Shown piece after piece: positions 42,778 through 51,367 of a DNA stretch of 64,000 nt. The translations under genes and the position numbers were made by a program. The DNA comes from Ilyomonas sp965199845. GTDB lineage: Bacteria > Bacteroidota > Bacteroidia > Chitinophagales > Chitinophagaceae. Below the pieces are notes generated by a model, which ran no database searches, was not told the origin of the DNA, and was given only the letters and a program-made list of their open reading frames with translations. Position 1 is the first letter of the stretch; every line of letters starts with the position of its first letter. Where the stretch lies: positions 372,001 through 436,000 of the forward strand of contig CBDATZ010000052.1 of assembly GCA_965199845.1 (NCBI GenBank), read 5' to 3'.

Positions 42778-43692
42778 ATGCAACCCAATTATTTAAATTT
42801 AATGAAGGAAAGAAAGGCAGTAAACGCACAAACCATAGAAGCTTATTGGCTGCAGCAAAAAAATATTTCACTTACTGTATTGCGATTGGATGAGTGGCAT
42901 CCTGTTGTGAGTGGAAATAAATGGTTTAAACTGCAATATTATTTGCAGGATGCAATTGATAAAGGTTTTGATACCATTGCTACGTTTGGCGGCGCTTATT
43001 CTAATCATATTGTAGCTACCGCTTTCGCCGGTAACGAAATGAATCTGAAATGTATTGGCATCATCCGCGGCGAAGAGTCGCAAAACCTTTCTCACACATT
43101 GTTACAAGCGAAAGAATATGGAATGCAATTGCAGTTCTTAAGTCGTGAAGAATACAAAAATAAAGAAGCGATAAAAGAAACGTTTTCAAATGTATATTGG
43201 ATAAATGAAGGTGGCTACGGAAAATTAGGTGCAAAAGGAATGGAAGAAATAAAACCATATATACCTGATTTTAAAACATATACGCATTTGATTTGTGCCG
43301 TTGGAACCGGAACAACGCTGGCAGGATTAGTAAAAATGGCTTTGCCAAACCAGGCTGTAATTGGTATTAGTATATTGAAAAATAATTTTAGTATAGAGAA
43401 AGAAGTGGCAGATTTATTATCTTTTGAAGACAAACAAAAGCACTACACAATTCAGCACGATTATCATTTCGGTGGTTACGCGAAATACAAACCTGCGTTA
43501 ATAGATTTTATAAATGAAACGTGGCAGCAACATCATTTACCACTCGATTTTGTTTATACGGCTAAAGCATTTTTTGGCTTACAGGATATGATAATGAACA
43601 AACAAACTATAGCTGCCGGAAGCCGCGTTTTATTTATTCATACCGGCGGTTTACAGGGTAATTTGTCTCTGAAAAATGTATTGTCTTTTTAA
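42778..43692 (+). CDS. 1-aminocyclopropane-1-carboxylate deaminase/D-cysteine desulfhydrase family PLP enzyme
   Basis: A 304-residue fold-type II PLP enzyme. Landmarks are LRLDEWHPVVSGNKWFKLQY (PLP-binding Lys in GNKWFKL), TIATFGGAYSNHIVATAFAG (the GGAYSNH substrate loop), IIRGE, NEGGYGKLGAKGMEEI and ICAVGTGTTLAGLV (phosphate-binding loop). The C-terminal VLFIHTGGLQGNL is also present. True ACC deaminases and D-cysteine desulfhydrases share this scaffold. The Bacteroidota branch is usually shorter and more likely to act on D-cysteine or a related D-amino acid, so the substrate is left open. Confidence 0.88.
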   Translation: MQPNYLNLMKERKAVNAQTIEAYWLQQKNISLTVLRLDEWHPVVSGNKWFKLQYYLQDAIDKGFDTIATFGGAYSNHIVATAFAGNEMNLKCIGIIRGEESQNLSHTLLQAKEYGMQLQFLSREEYKNKEAIKETFSNVYWINEGGYGKLGAKGMEEIKPYIPDFKTYTHLICAVGTGTTLAGLVKMALPNQAVIGISILKNNFSIEKEVADLLSFEDKQKHYTIQHDYHFGGYAKYKPALIDFINETWQQHHLPLDFVYTAKAFFGLQDMIMNKQTIAAGSRVLFIHTGGLQGNLSLKNVLSF

Positions 43693-43730
43693 TAAATGGC
43701 GGAATACTATATTTGTTTTTTTCTCACCTG

Positions 43731-44549
43731 ATGAAAGCATTCCTAAAAATTATTCTTGTTTTATCGCTAACAGCCGGCAGTCAGAAATTATTTGCGCAGG
43801 AAATGAAATCGGCTTTACCACAATTCACGCTAAAGATTATTGGTAAAGACAAAGTAAGCATCAGCTGGGTAAATCCTTTTGGCGAAGACCTGATTCAGAT
43901 AAATGTACAACGCTCTTACGATAGTCTTCGGGCTTATAAAACCGTGTTTTCGTCGCCGTCGCCGGAGTTGCCGGAAAATGGATTTATTGAGCCATATTAC
44001 CCTGGCGTAAAAGTGTATTACCGCATTTTTTATATGTTAAGCAGCAACGCCTATTTTTTTTCAAAAGTTAAGCAGGCAAATCCTTCGTTATTAGCCGATT
44101 CAATAGCTGCGCAGTTAGCTGCAACCAATGATACTGTAACTATAAAATCTGAAGATATAATTGTTGCCCGCTTGCCGTACAGCCAGTTTCTCAAGTTTAA
44201 AGATTCTGTTTACACACAAACAAAAGACAGTCTCTTGTTGCTTAGCAATGATACGGTTTTACTAAAGCCATATATCTATAACGGTCCTTGGCGGGCGTCT
44301 CTTTATTTATTTACAGACCGCAGCGGTGTTATTAATCTGAAGCTGCCGCAGGCAAAAGAAAAATCCTATTCACTTCGTGTGTTTGAAGCGGATAATAAAA
44401 CACAGGTTTTTTCGGTTAAGCGCATCACAGAACCCGATCTTATGATAGATAAAGCTAATTTTTTGCACGCGGGTTGGTTTATGTTTGAATTGTATGAAGA
44501 CAACAAACTAAAAGAGCGGAATAAAGTGTATGTGCAAAAAGAATTTTAA
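43731..44549 (+). CDS. Exported protein with a fibronectin type III-like domain
   Basis: A 272-residue protein with a signal peptide (MKAFLKIILVLSLTAGSQKLF, then AQ), which decides the start at 43731. Residues about 32-105 look like an FnIII sandwich: FTLKIIGKDKVSISWVNPFG, IQINVQRSYDSLRAYKTVFS, then GVKVYYRIFYMLSSNAYFFS. The C-terminal part (residues about 185-270) forms another beta domain (LKPYIYNGPWRASLYLFTDR, SYSLRVFEAD, MFELYEDNKLKERNKVYVQK). Such proteins are common and uncharacterised in this group. It follows the PLP enzyme by 38 bp; a functional link is not evident. Confidence 0.65.
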   Translation: MKAFLKIILVLSLTAGSQKLFAQEMKSALPQFTLKIIGKDKVSISWVNPFGEDLIQINVQRSYDSLRAYKTVFSSPSPELPENGFIEPYYPGVKVYYRIFYMLSSNAYFFSKVKQANPSLLADSIAAQLAATNDTVTIKSEDIIVARLPYSQFLKFKDSVYTQTKDSLLLLSNDTVLLKPYIYNGPWRASLYLFTDRSGVINLKLPQAKEKSYSLRVFEADNKTQVFSVKRITEPDLMIDKANFLHAGWFMFELYEDNKLKERNKVYVQKEF

Positions 44550-44764
44550 AGATTAAATACAGTTTTTGGCGAGCCTTAGATATTTTGATTGATTAAACAA
44601 TCTTTATTCATTTTGCATTTGCGGAGAAAGTATAATATAAACCGGATGAAGTTTCGCGACGCTTTGTCAAAGTTTAGAAAAAATTGAACTCTAAATATTT
44701 ACGATTCAAAATAACGGAAGTAAAATAAAAGGAAGAGAGAAAGCTAATAGATAATTAATGAATT

Positions 44765-46292
44765 TTACGCCATTTCGCCAACCAGAAAATTCTTCCATTC
44801 GTCCAGTATTTTTCCTTTCAATACACGCGGAAATTTATGTTGTCCGCCCACTTTTCCGCGGGCTTTCATAAACTGCATAAATTGTTCTTCAGGCAACACA
44901 TCAAGAAATACTTCCTGTAATGCGTTTTTACGTTCTACGCGGTAATCATCATTAATTTCCTTCAGCTTTTCATCAATTTTGAGTCGTAATACTTCAGCAT
45001 TTACTACATCATCGCAGCCTACATACCAATGATGTGCAAAAGAAAGACAAATGAGGTTCGCCGGCAACGGTATATTCCGGAATACTAATGTTTAATTCTT
45101 CGGCAGCTGAGCGGATTGCTTTATTCATATTATCTACGCTCAAATGCTCACCAACCAAACTTAAAAAATGCCTGATTCTGCCTGTAATTACAATTTCGCA
45201 ACGTTCTTTATTGGTAAAACGAATCGTATCACCAAGTAAATAACGCCAGGCGCCGCCGCTTGTACTAATCAATAAAGCATAATCTTTTTTTTCTTCCACT
45301 TCATGAATCATCAGTGCCTGAGCATCCGGTAACACATTGCCGTCAGTATCAAAATGATGTTCATCAAAGGGAACAAATTCAAAGAAAATATGCTCGTTTG
45401 TAACCAACTTCATTCCCTGCGAATATTGCCTGTCCTGGTAAGCAACAAAACCTTCGCTGGTAAGGTAAGTTTCTATGTAAGTGATCGGTTTGCCTAATAA
45501 CTTTTTAAAGCCTTTCTTATAAGGCTCGAAACTAACGCCGCCATGAACAAAAAAAGCAAGGTTTGGCCAGATGTCGTGAATGGTCTTTAATTTATACTTT
45601 TCTATAATCATCTCCATGCACATCTGTATCCACGCCGGAACGCCGACAATAAAACCAATATCCCATTGCGGTGCTTTGGCCACAATTTCTTCGAGTTTTT
45701 TATTCCAGTCTTTCTCTCTTGCTATTTTTTTTCCTGGTTTGTAAAAGGGTTGCCACCAGATAGGAGATTTTTTTGCTGTAATGCCACTTAAATCGCCGGC
45801 ATAATAACCCGGACCTTTTTCTAATTCGGTGCTGCCGCCAAGGGCAAGCCAACCTTTACCAAGCGATTTAACCGGAATATTTGTATAGTTGCGAAGGCTT
45901 AAGAGTTGCTTTATCATGGCAACTTTATTGCCTTGCAACAAATCGTTTGTAACGGGAATGTACTTGCTGGCGGCTTCGCTGGTGCCACTGCTGAGCGCAT
46001 AGTATTTTACTTTGCCAGGCCAACAGACATCGGATTTTCCTTCTAACGTTTTATACCACCATTCTTTGTAAATTGAATTGTAATCGCACACCGGAACAAA
46101 TTCCTGAAATTTTTTCCCGGCATGTTTACTAAAAACAATTTCATCAAATTTATACTTCTGTCCAAATTCTGTAAAGCGGGCTTTGCGCAACAATTTTTTC
46201 AATACACGCAATTGTTGATTTCGCGGATTGTTTGGTGGCAAGTGCAATGCTTTGGCAATACGTTTGGGAAGTGAAATATCGAAAATTGCCAT
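44765..46292 (-). pseudogene. GH3 auxin-responsive promoter family protein, frameshifted
   Basis: The protein of about 508 residues is split by a single shift. The first 1.25 kb (46292 down to about 45045) encodes the ANL-type N-terminal domain: YYALSSGTSEAASKYIPVT, GWLALGGSTELEKGPG, FIVGVPAWIQMCMEMIIEKY, YIETYLTSEGFVAYQDRQ and LLISTSGGAWRYLLGDTIRF. The latter are the three ATP-binding motifs of acyl-acid amido synthetases, followed by GRIRHFLSLVGEHLSVDNM. After IPEYTVAGEPHLSFF the frame is lost. The family's next block FAHHWYVGCDDVVNAE and the C-terminal domain continue in another frame to 44765. Removing one base from the AAAA at 45038-45041 (forward strand) repairs it. Bacterial GH3 proteins are presumed acyl-adenylating ligases of unknown substrate. 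Confidence 0.82.
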
Positions 46293-46416
46293 TCTTAAAT
46301 AGAGGTTATGTACGAAACTACACTAATTGGTTTATATCATAACAAAAGTAATCTGTGTTTATATAATTTTATAACAATATTGTTATGAAAGGCGGGTAGA
46401 ATCTGGGTCGAAAATA

Positions 46417-46446
46417 AAAAAGCCGCTGACAATTCAGCGGCTTTTT
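46417..46446 (-). terminator. Terminator after the response regulator gene
   Basis: A 13-bp stem (46417-46429 with 46434-46446, AGCCGCTGA/TCAGCGGCT core) closes on loop CAAT and is followed by T-rich sequence on the reverse strand. Confidence 0.85.
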
Positions 46447-46462
46447 CTGTCTTAAAATATTG

Positions 46463-47155
46463 TTATGGCGCAACAAGGCGGAAACCGTTACCATGAATAT
46501 TTACAATTTCAATATCGGTATCTTCTTTTAAATATTTGCGAAGCTTGGCAATATAAACATCCATACTGCGACCGTTGAAATACGTATCGCTGCCCCAGAT
46601 TTTCTTCAGTGCACGTTCGCGCGGAAGCAAATCGTTTTTATGTTCAGCCAGCATTTTAAGCAATTCATTTTCTTTCGGAGATAAAGTTTGCATTTTGCCT
46701 TCTTTACCTAACTGACGAAGTTTGGGATTGAAATGATAAGAACCCAAATCGAATTCTATATTTTCACTTTCCTTGTTCAGTTCTTCGTTACGTTTTAAAA
46801 TAGCTTTGATCTTAGCCAGCAAAACATCCGTATCAACCGGTTTGGTAAGATAATCATCGGCGCCTAATTTATATCCGTCAAGAATATCATTTTTCATTGT
46901 TTTAGCGCTCAGAAAAAACAGGGGAACATCAGGGTCAATGTCTCTGATTTCTTCAGCTAAAGTAAAACCATCCATGTTGGGCATCATGATGTCGAGCAGG
47001 CAAATATCAAAACGTTCGCGCTGATATGCAGCCAGGCCCAAACGGCCATCACGTTCTAAGGTTACGTCATAATCGTGAAGTTCCAATACGTTTTTTGTCA
47101 CCATTCCCAGGTTCGTATCGTCTTCACATAAAAGAACTTTATATTTTTTATCCAT
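46463..47155 (-). CDS. OmpR-family response regulator (RprY-like)
   Basis: A 230-residue two-domain regulator. The receiver domain has KVLLCEDDTNLGMVTKNVLE (acidic pocket), phosphoacceptor Asp in FDICLLDIMMPNMDGFTLAE, the conserved Ser/Thr-Ala in PLFFLSAKTMKNDIL and Lys in LGADDYLTKPVD. The C-terminal winged helix (residues about 130-230: LSPKENELLKMLAEHKNDLL, RERALKKIWGSDTYFNGRSM, DVYIAKLRKYLKEDTDIEIV, NIHGNGFRLV) is OmpR/PhoB type and close to Bacteroidota RprY. No histidine kinase gene is adjacent, so its partner is encoded elsewhere. It is transcribed alone and ends at a good terminator. Confidence 0.93.
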   Translation of the reverse strand: MDKKYKVLLCEDDTNLGMVTKNVLELHDYDVTLERDGRLGLAAYQRERFDICLLDIMMPNMDGFTLAEEIRDIDPDVPLFFLSAKTMKNDILDGYKLGADDYLTKPVDTDVLLAKIKAILKRNEELNKESENIEFDLGSYHFNPKLRQLGKEGKMQTLSPKENELLKMLAEHKNDLLPRERALKKIWGSDTYFNGRSMDVYIAKLRKYLKEDTDIEIVNIHGNGFRLVAP

Positions 47156-47261
47156 GATTTACAGCTTTTTAAGATTATAATTTATCCATTATTATGCCAT
47201 GGACAATATGTCATAACGTTTTGTTTAGTTCTGACACCATAAATTTGATATAAAAACGGAT

Positions 47262-47438
47262 ATGAGTTTCTTGAGGCAGGTGGCAGAATACCTTTATATT
47301 AAAAAGCGCGATCCGAATGCGCCACGCGATACCAATATTAAATTAATGCACGGCATGAACCGCATTTCATTGCTCGTATTTATAGCGGCTTTGGTGTTTA
47401 TGCTGATAAAATTTGCGATATTACCGATGTTTAGATAG
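47262..47438 (+). CDS. DUF6728 family small membrane protein
   Basis: A 58-residue ORF: MSFLRQVAEYLYIKKRDPNA, PRDTNIKLMHGMNRISLLVF, IAALVFMLIKFAILPMFR. The EYLYIKKRDPNAP--TN-KLMHGMNRIS block and a single C-terminal hydrophobic helix are the DUF6728 pattern, conserved in Bacteroidota. Function unknown. It is divergent from the response regulator gene (107 bp apart). Confidence 0.85.
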   Translation: MSFLRQVAEYLYIKKRDPNAPRDTNIKLMHGMNRISLLVFIAALVFMLIKFAILPMFR

Positions 47439-47515
47439 CTGTGAAAAATCAGCTATTAATCTTGCGTAAATGAAATACAATTTATTTTATTGATACATAA
47501 CTTCTGATAACTCTG

Positions 47516-48283
47516 TTATACGCCCGCATAATAATCGTAACCTCTTTCTGCCCAGTAATCGCGCGGTTTTACGTTAGAAAAATACATCAGCCCGATACAT
47601 TTCAGATTTTTAATTCCATACTTTACCGGAACAATTAACCGAAGCGGATATCCATGTTGATATGATAAAGGTTGCCCGTTCATTTCATAACAAAGCATCG
47701 TTTGCGGGTGTAACGCGCTGTTCATATCAAAACCTACATAATACTGTTTGTTAGGCGTTTGCATCCCAATATATTTCATTTTGGTTTGATCTTCCAAACC
47801 AGCCGCTTTAATAAAATCTGCCAGCGGCACACCGCTCCAGTATTGAACCTGGCTCCAGCCTTCCACACATTTAAAATCGAAAACAATATCTTTTTTAGGA
47901 AGGTTCTTAATATCATCCAAACCAAACAAAACCGTACTTCCATCGCCTTTTCTAACAGAGAGCCGCCAGGCAGTTTCATCTACATTTTTTTCTATCCCGA
48001 TAAGACTGTTTACACGCACATTCTTTGCAGCTTCTTCTTTTGAATAAGTTTTAACCAACCGGTTTTTGCTAAATGCAGATGTCAGAATTTTTTCGTTTGT
48101 CTCCAATGTATTTCGCAAAGGTTGTAAGGCTGCGTTATCCTTCGGCTGGCGGTTCAGCCATTTCCAGCCAAGAAAACCAGCACCATTGGCAAGTATAAAA
48201 GCGAGAAAAGAAAAGAACGTCCGGCGGCGTATTTTCTGATTGTTTTCCGGTTCTGTGCGGTCAAAAAAATTATATTGTTTCAT
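47516..48283 (-). CDS. Sulfite oxidase-type molybdopterin-dependent oxidoreductase
   Basis: A 255-residue periplasmic molybdoenzyme of the SUOX/MsrP fold. The start at 48283 (MKQYNFFDRTEPENNQ) gives an N-terminal region with KIRRRTFFSFLAFI followed by a hydrophobic stretch, a Tat-like twin-arginine signal or anchor. The Mo-ligating Cys lies in DFKCVEGWSQVQYWSGVPLA. Cofactor-binding features follow: YIGMQTPNKQYYVGFDMNSA, QTMLCYEMNGQPLSYQHGYP and LRLIVPVKYGIKNLKCIGLM. It overlaps the cytochrome b gene by 14 bp, so the pair should form a membrane-anchored reductase or oxidase, comparable to MsrPQ or to sulfite-oxidising systems. Substrate not determinable. Confidence 0.88.
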   Translation of the reverse strand: MKQYNFFDRTEPENNQKIRRRTFFSFLAFILANGAGFLGWKWLNRQPKDNAALQPLRNTLETNEKILTSAFSKNRLVKTYSKEEAAKNVRVNSLIGIEKNVDETAWRLSVRKGDGSTVLFGLDDIKNLPKKDIVFDFKCVEGWSQVQYWSGVPLADFIKAAGLEDQTKMKYIGMQTPNKQYYVGFDMNSALHPQTMLCYEMNGQPLSYQHGYPLRLIVPVKYGIKNLKCIGLMYFSNVKPRDYWAERGYDYYAGV

Positions 48284-48968
48284 TTGTTTCGGTTTTTGGC
48301 GCAGCCGGATAAGTTGTATTGGGAATGATTTCAAAACCGGTAATCATTGCCTGAAAATTGTGCCAGCCGGTTCTTACCACTTGTGCGATATGAACAACAA
48401 AAAACAGCACATAACCAATGGTCAATATAAAGTGTTCGGCGCGCGCCCATTCGTAGCCGCCGCAAAGTGCTGTCAGCCAGTTAAACTGTGACGGTTTATA
48501 AATTGCCAGACCTGTAATTACAGAACCTATTGCCATAAAAATAATAGCTGTATAAGCAATACGTTGTGCGGCATTGTATTTCTCCTGCGGCGGAATATAT
48601 TTACGAATATGCAAGTCGTGCAGCAGCACTTGCCAGGCTTCTTTAAAAGAATGTTTATTAGGCAAGAGATAGCGCCATTCGCCCGAAAATAGGGTGTATA
48701 AAGTGTACAATAGTCCATTAATGACGAAAAACCACATAAACGCAAAATGAAAACTCATGCCTTCTGCCAGCCGGAAAGGAATGTGTAAAGCTTTGTAAAA
48801 ACCATCTGGAAAAAAATGAAATACTTCTTTACTGCCGATACTAATTTTGTATGGATCGTAAGCCCAATAAATTAACAAGCCGCTCCAGATCATAATGGTG
48901 AGAAGAGGGAAATTAATCCAGTGAAACCACCGGATTGCCAAAGGATGCTTTTTGAGAACGGTTTTCAT
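48270..48968 (-). CDS. Cytochrome b561-type membrane subunit (cytochrome b/b6 domain)
   Basis: A 232-residue protein with about four to five membrane helices. The start at 48968 (MKTVLKKHPLAIRWFHWINF) matches the family; a longer version would add 14 residues. Heme-ligand histidines are visible in HPLAIRWFHWINFPL, MSFHFAFMWFF and AEHFILTIGYVLFFVVHIAQ. The architecture is like the Ni/Fe-hydrogenase or thiosulfate reductase cytochrome b family. It is the first gene of the unit and overlaps the molybdoenzyme gene, and presumably shuttles electrons between the quinone pool and the periplasmic Mo centre. Confidence 0.88.
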   Translation of the reverse strand: MKTVLKKHPLAIRWFHWINFPLLTIMIWSGLLIYWAYDPYKISIGSKEVFHFFPDGFYKALHIPFRLAEGMSFHFAFMWFFVINGLLYTLYTLFSGEWRYLLPNKHSFKEAWQVLLHDLHIRKYIPPQEKYNAAQRIAYTAIIFMAIGSVITGLAIYKPSQFNWLTALCGGYEWARAEHFILTIGYVLFFVVHIAQVVRTGWHNFQAMITGFEIIPNTTYPAAPKTETNETI

Positions 48969-49133
48969 GAAGGCAAGATAGAATAAAAATATAGCGTAGG
49001 TTGCCTGCAATAGTGAATGAAATATTCTTTTTTTATCACATTAGTATATAAAATAAAAACGAAAAGAGTGAAGGTTTCAGAAGCTTATATGTTTTATTCT
49101 TCTGTTGCCCTTTGCCTAAACCAGTCGGGATTT

Positions 49134-49361
49134 CTATGTTGATGAATAACAGCGTTTGTATTTCTCACGCACCGCATGCCAGGCAAATACATCATTTTCG
49201 GATTGTTTATCTTTCTCAATCCGTTGCTGAATTAAATTTCTTTTCCATTCAGTAAGCGGACGATTTATTGTCTCCTCATCAATACTATCCAGCAACTCAA
49301 ACGCAAGATTACGTTTCTCTTCTGCATTCCAATTCATCACTTCAGATTTATCAAAAGCCAT
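49134..49361 (-). CDS. Addiction-module antitoxin-like small protein, no toxin seen
   Basis: A 75-residue protein from the ATG at 49361: MAFDKSEVMNWNAEEKRNLA, FELLDSIDEETINRPLTEWK, RNLIQQRIEKDKQSENDVFA, WHAVREKYKRCYSST. The LAFELLDSIDEE-----L--W----I--R------ND---W--VRE pattern resembles addiction-module component proteins (RelB/ParD-like, unstable antitoxin family), which normally precede a ParE/RelE toxin. The DNA beyond (49010-49133) is too short and holds none. In the next frame a further 18 codons (VIHQHRNPDWFRQRATEE) run on past the stop. So this is an orphan antitoxin, or a truncated module. Confidence 0.5.
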   Translation of the reverse strand: MAFDKSEVMNWNAEEKRNLAFELLDSIDEETINRPLTEWKRNLIQQRIEKDKQSENDVFAWHAVREKYKRCYSST

Positions 49362-49421
49362 TGTTTTTAATTTGAGTATAAAAGTAAGCAAAACACTTTT
49401 ACGATTCAATCTCAAAACCTC

Positions 49422-50453
49422 TTACACCGAACCGGCAAATTGTTTTAAAAACCGGATATCATTTTGCGAATACAACCGCAAATCATTTACACGATACTTT
49501 AACTGGCAAACTCTTTCGATACCCATTCCAAACGCAAAGCCGGTATATTTTTCAGGATCAATATCAAAGTTTTGCAACACTTTCGGATGCACCATGCCGC
49601 TGCCTAAAATTTCTACCCAGCCGGTGTGTTTACAAACCGTACAGCCGGAACCGCCACAAATCAAACAAGTAATATCCATTTCGGCACTGGGTTCGGTAAA
49701 TGGAAAATACGACGGACGAAACCGCACCTTAATTTCATTACCAAACATTTCCTGCACAAAAAAATACAACGTTTGTTTCAGGTCGGCAAAGCTTACATTT
49801 TCATCTACATATAAACCTTCGACCTGGTGAAAAAAGCAATGCGCGCGGGCGCTGATGGTTTCATTTCTATACACACGTCCCGGGCAAATTACGCGGATCG
49901 GTGGCTTTTGCGATTCCATCACGCGCGCCTGCACGCTGCTGGTATGTGTGCGTAACAGCCATGCCGGGTTTTGGTTGATATAAAACGTATCCTGCATATC
50001 GCGCGCAGGATGATCTTCCGGCAAATTCATAGCACCGAAGTTGTGCCAGTCGTCTTCTATTTCAGGACCTTCGGCTACGGCAAAACCAAGTCGTTTAAAA
50101 ATAGAAACAATCTGGTTGCGCACCATACTCAACGGATGGCGCGTTCCTGTTTCAACCGGCGCGCCGGGAAGTGTAATGTCTATGCTGTCGACTGTCGACT
50201 GTTGACTGTCAATAGTTGTTTCTTTTATAGTCTCATATTTAGCTTCGGTAAATTGTTTGAATTCATTAAGGATTTGTCCGAATTCTTTTTTCTGTTCGTT
50301 CGGAACGTTTTTCATCTCGCCCATAATGGCTTTTACAATGCCTTTGGTACCCAGATATTTAATACGGAACGCTTCGGCAGCTTCGGGTGTACCGGCTGTA
50401 AATGCGTTGATATCTTGTTTATACGTTTCTATCTGTTGCAACAATTCTTCCAT
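49422..50453 (-). CDS. pheS: Phenylalanyl-tRNA synthetase alpha subunit
   Basis: A 343-residue class II synthetase alpha chain of the alpha2beta2 enzyme. The N-terminal coiled coil (residues 1-85) recognises tRNA-Phe: RIKYLGTKGIVKAIMGEMKN. Catalytic motifs follow: LPGAPVETGTRHPLSMVRNQ, AVAEGPEIEDDWHNFGAMNL, DTFYINQNPAWLLRTHTSSV, RVICPGRVYRNETISARAHC (motif 2), FRPSYFPFTEPSAEMDITCL and GFAFGMGIERVCQLKYRVND (motif 3). Between the coiled coil and the catalytic domain, residues about 81-90 (TIDSQQSTVD) are encoded by a four-unit CTGTCGA heptamer repeat, which is unusual. pheT is not adjacent, as is common in Bacteroidota. Confidence 0.97.
   Translation of the reverse strand: MEELLQQIETYKQDINAFTAGTPEAAEAFRIKYLGTKGIVKAIMGEMKNVPNEQKKEFGQILNEFKQFTEAKYETIKETTIDSQQSTVDSIDITLPGAPVETGTRHPLSMVRNQIVSIFKRLGFAVAEGPEIEDDWHNFGAMNLPEDHPARDMQDTFYINQNPAWLLRTHTSSVQARVMESQKPPIRVICPGRVYRNETISARAHCFFHQVEGLYVDENVSFADLKQTLYFFVQEMFGNEIKVRFRPSYFPFTEPSAEMDITCLICGGSGCTVCKHTGWVEILGSGMVHPKVLQNFDIDPEKYTGFAFGMGIERVCQLKYRVNDLRLYSQNDIRFLKQFAGSV
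50185..50212. repeat. Tandem heptamer repeat inside pheS
   Basis: Four units in exact 7-bp phase: CTGTCGA, CTGTCGA, CTGTTGA, CTGTCAA. On the coding strand they give the linker TIDSQQSTVDS between the tRNA-binding coiled coil and the catalytic domain. Gain or loss of one unit would frameshift the gene. Confidence 0.75.
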
Positions 50454-50457
50454 GCGG

Positions 50458-50465
50458 CGAAGGTA
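50458..50465 (-). promoter_or_regulatory. -7-like promoter box (TACCTTCG) for pheS
   Basis: On the reverse strand TACCTTCG (one base from TAnnTTTG) is followed by CCGC and the pheS ATG, the same 4-nt spacing as at recR, ybeY and feoA. Confidence 0.35.
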
Positions 50466-50541
50466 ATTGTTGTTGTATTATGTAGTATGTATGAAGTATA
50501 ACGAGTGAGAAAGTGGCGTCTGAGGAAATACACGTAACAGT

Positions 50542-51243
50542 TTATTCAGATTGAGGGCGCAAAAGAATTTCTTCCACACAAGCCTGTAATGAAAGATGAG
50601 CCGCAGCATAAATCATGTTAGCAATATCATTTGTTTGCATCAGATTATTCAAATCAACAGTTTCGGTAAGCCGGCTTTCGTTCATAAAAGCACCGGGATA
50701 AACAGTTGTTACTTTAATGTTATCTTGTTTTAATTCTTCACGCAAATTTTTACTAAATCCCATCAACGCCACTTTGCTGATACTGTACGAAAAACTGTCG
50801 GGTAAAGCTTGCAAAGAAGCAATGGAACAGATATTAAAAATGTGTCCTTTTTTTTCTGTTTTCATAGCCGGTAATAAAGCTTTGGTAAGATAGTAGGCGC
50901 TGTATAAATTGGTTTGCATCATAGCATCCAACGCTCCATCGGCTTCTTCTGATATACGACCCGGAATAAACAGCCCGGCATTATTTATCAGGATATCTAT
51001 TTTATTTGTTTGTTGTAAAATGTAAGTAGCAAAAGCAAGTACATCTTCTTTTACACTTATATCGCAAGTAAACGTGTACAGTTTTATTTGCTGATATTGG
51101 TTTTGTAAATGTGTTGCTGCTTCTTCTAAGTTTTTCTTATTGCGGGCACACAGAAAAAAAGTATGTGGCTTGCCATCAGCCGCAAATATTTCCGCGATAG
51201 CCAAACCCAATCCTTTTGATGCGCCGGTAATAATGATTGTCAT
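50542..51243 (-). CDS. Short-chain dehydrogenase/reductase
   Basis: A 233-residue classical SDR. The NAD(P) motif is TGASKGLGLAIA at the N-terminus. CDISVKED binds the cofactor adenine, and NNAGLF, SIASLQALPD and the catalytic YSISK (Tyr-x-x-x-Lys) with preceding Ser follow. The PGAF stretch after the active site is conserved. The basic residue in ARNKKN suggests NADPH preference. The substrate is unknown; it is transcribed alone, and upstream TACTTTTG (on the reverse strand, about 18 nt before the ATG) may be its -7 box. Confidence 0.9.
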   Translation of the reverse strand: MTIIITGASKGLGLAIAEIFAADGKPHTFFLCARNKKNLEEAATHLQNQYQQIKLYTFTCDISVKEDVLAFATYILQQTNKIDILINNAGLFIPGRISEEADGALDAMMQTNLYSAYYLTKALLPAMKTEKKGHIFNICSIASLQALPDSFSYSISKVALMGFSKNLREELKQDNIKVTTVYPGAFMNESRLTETVDLNNLMQTNDIANMIYAAAHLSLQACVEEILLRPQSE

Positions 51244-51344
51244 AATATCAAATCAAAAATCAAAAGTAAAAAATTGAGCGGCTATATTTTTAATAAATGA
51301 TTCGGTAAAAGAATATAAACATTTCGTCTTCCTTTTTTCCTTTC

Positions 51345-51352
51345 TATTTTTG
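51345..51352 (+). promoter_or_regulatory. -7 promoter box (TATTTTTG) for the HAD gene
   Basis: An exact TAnnTTTG match 15 nt before the ATG at 51368. It lies inside the longest open frame, which argues for that ATG as the start. Confidence 0.4.
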
Positions 51353-51367
51353 AACTTTTACCAATCT

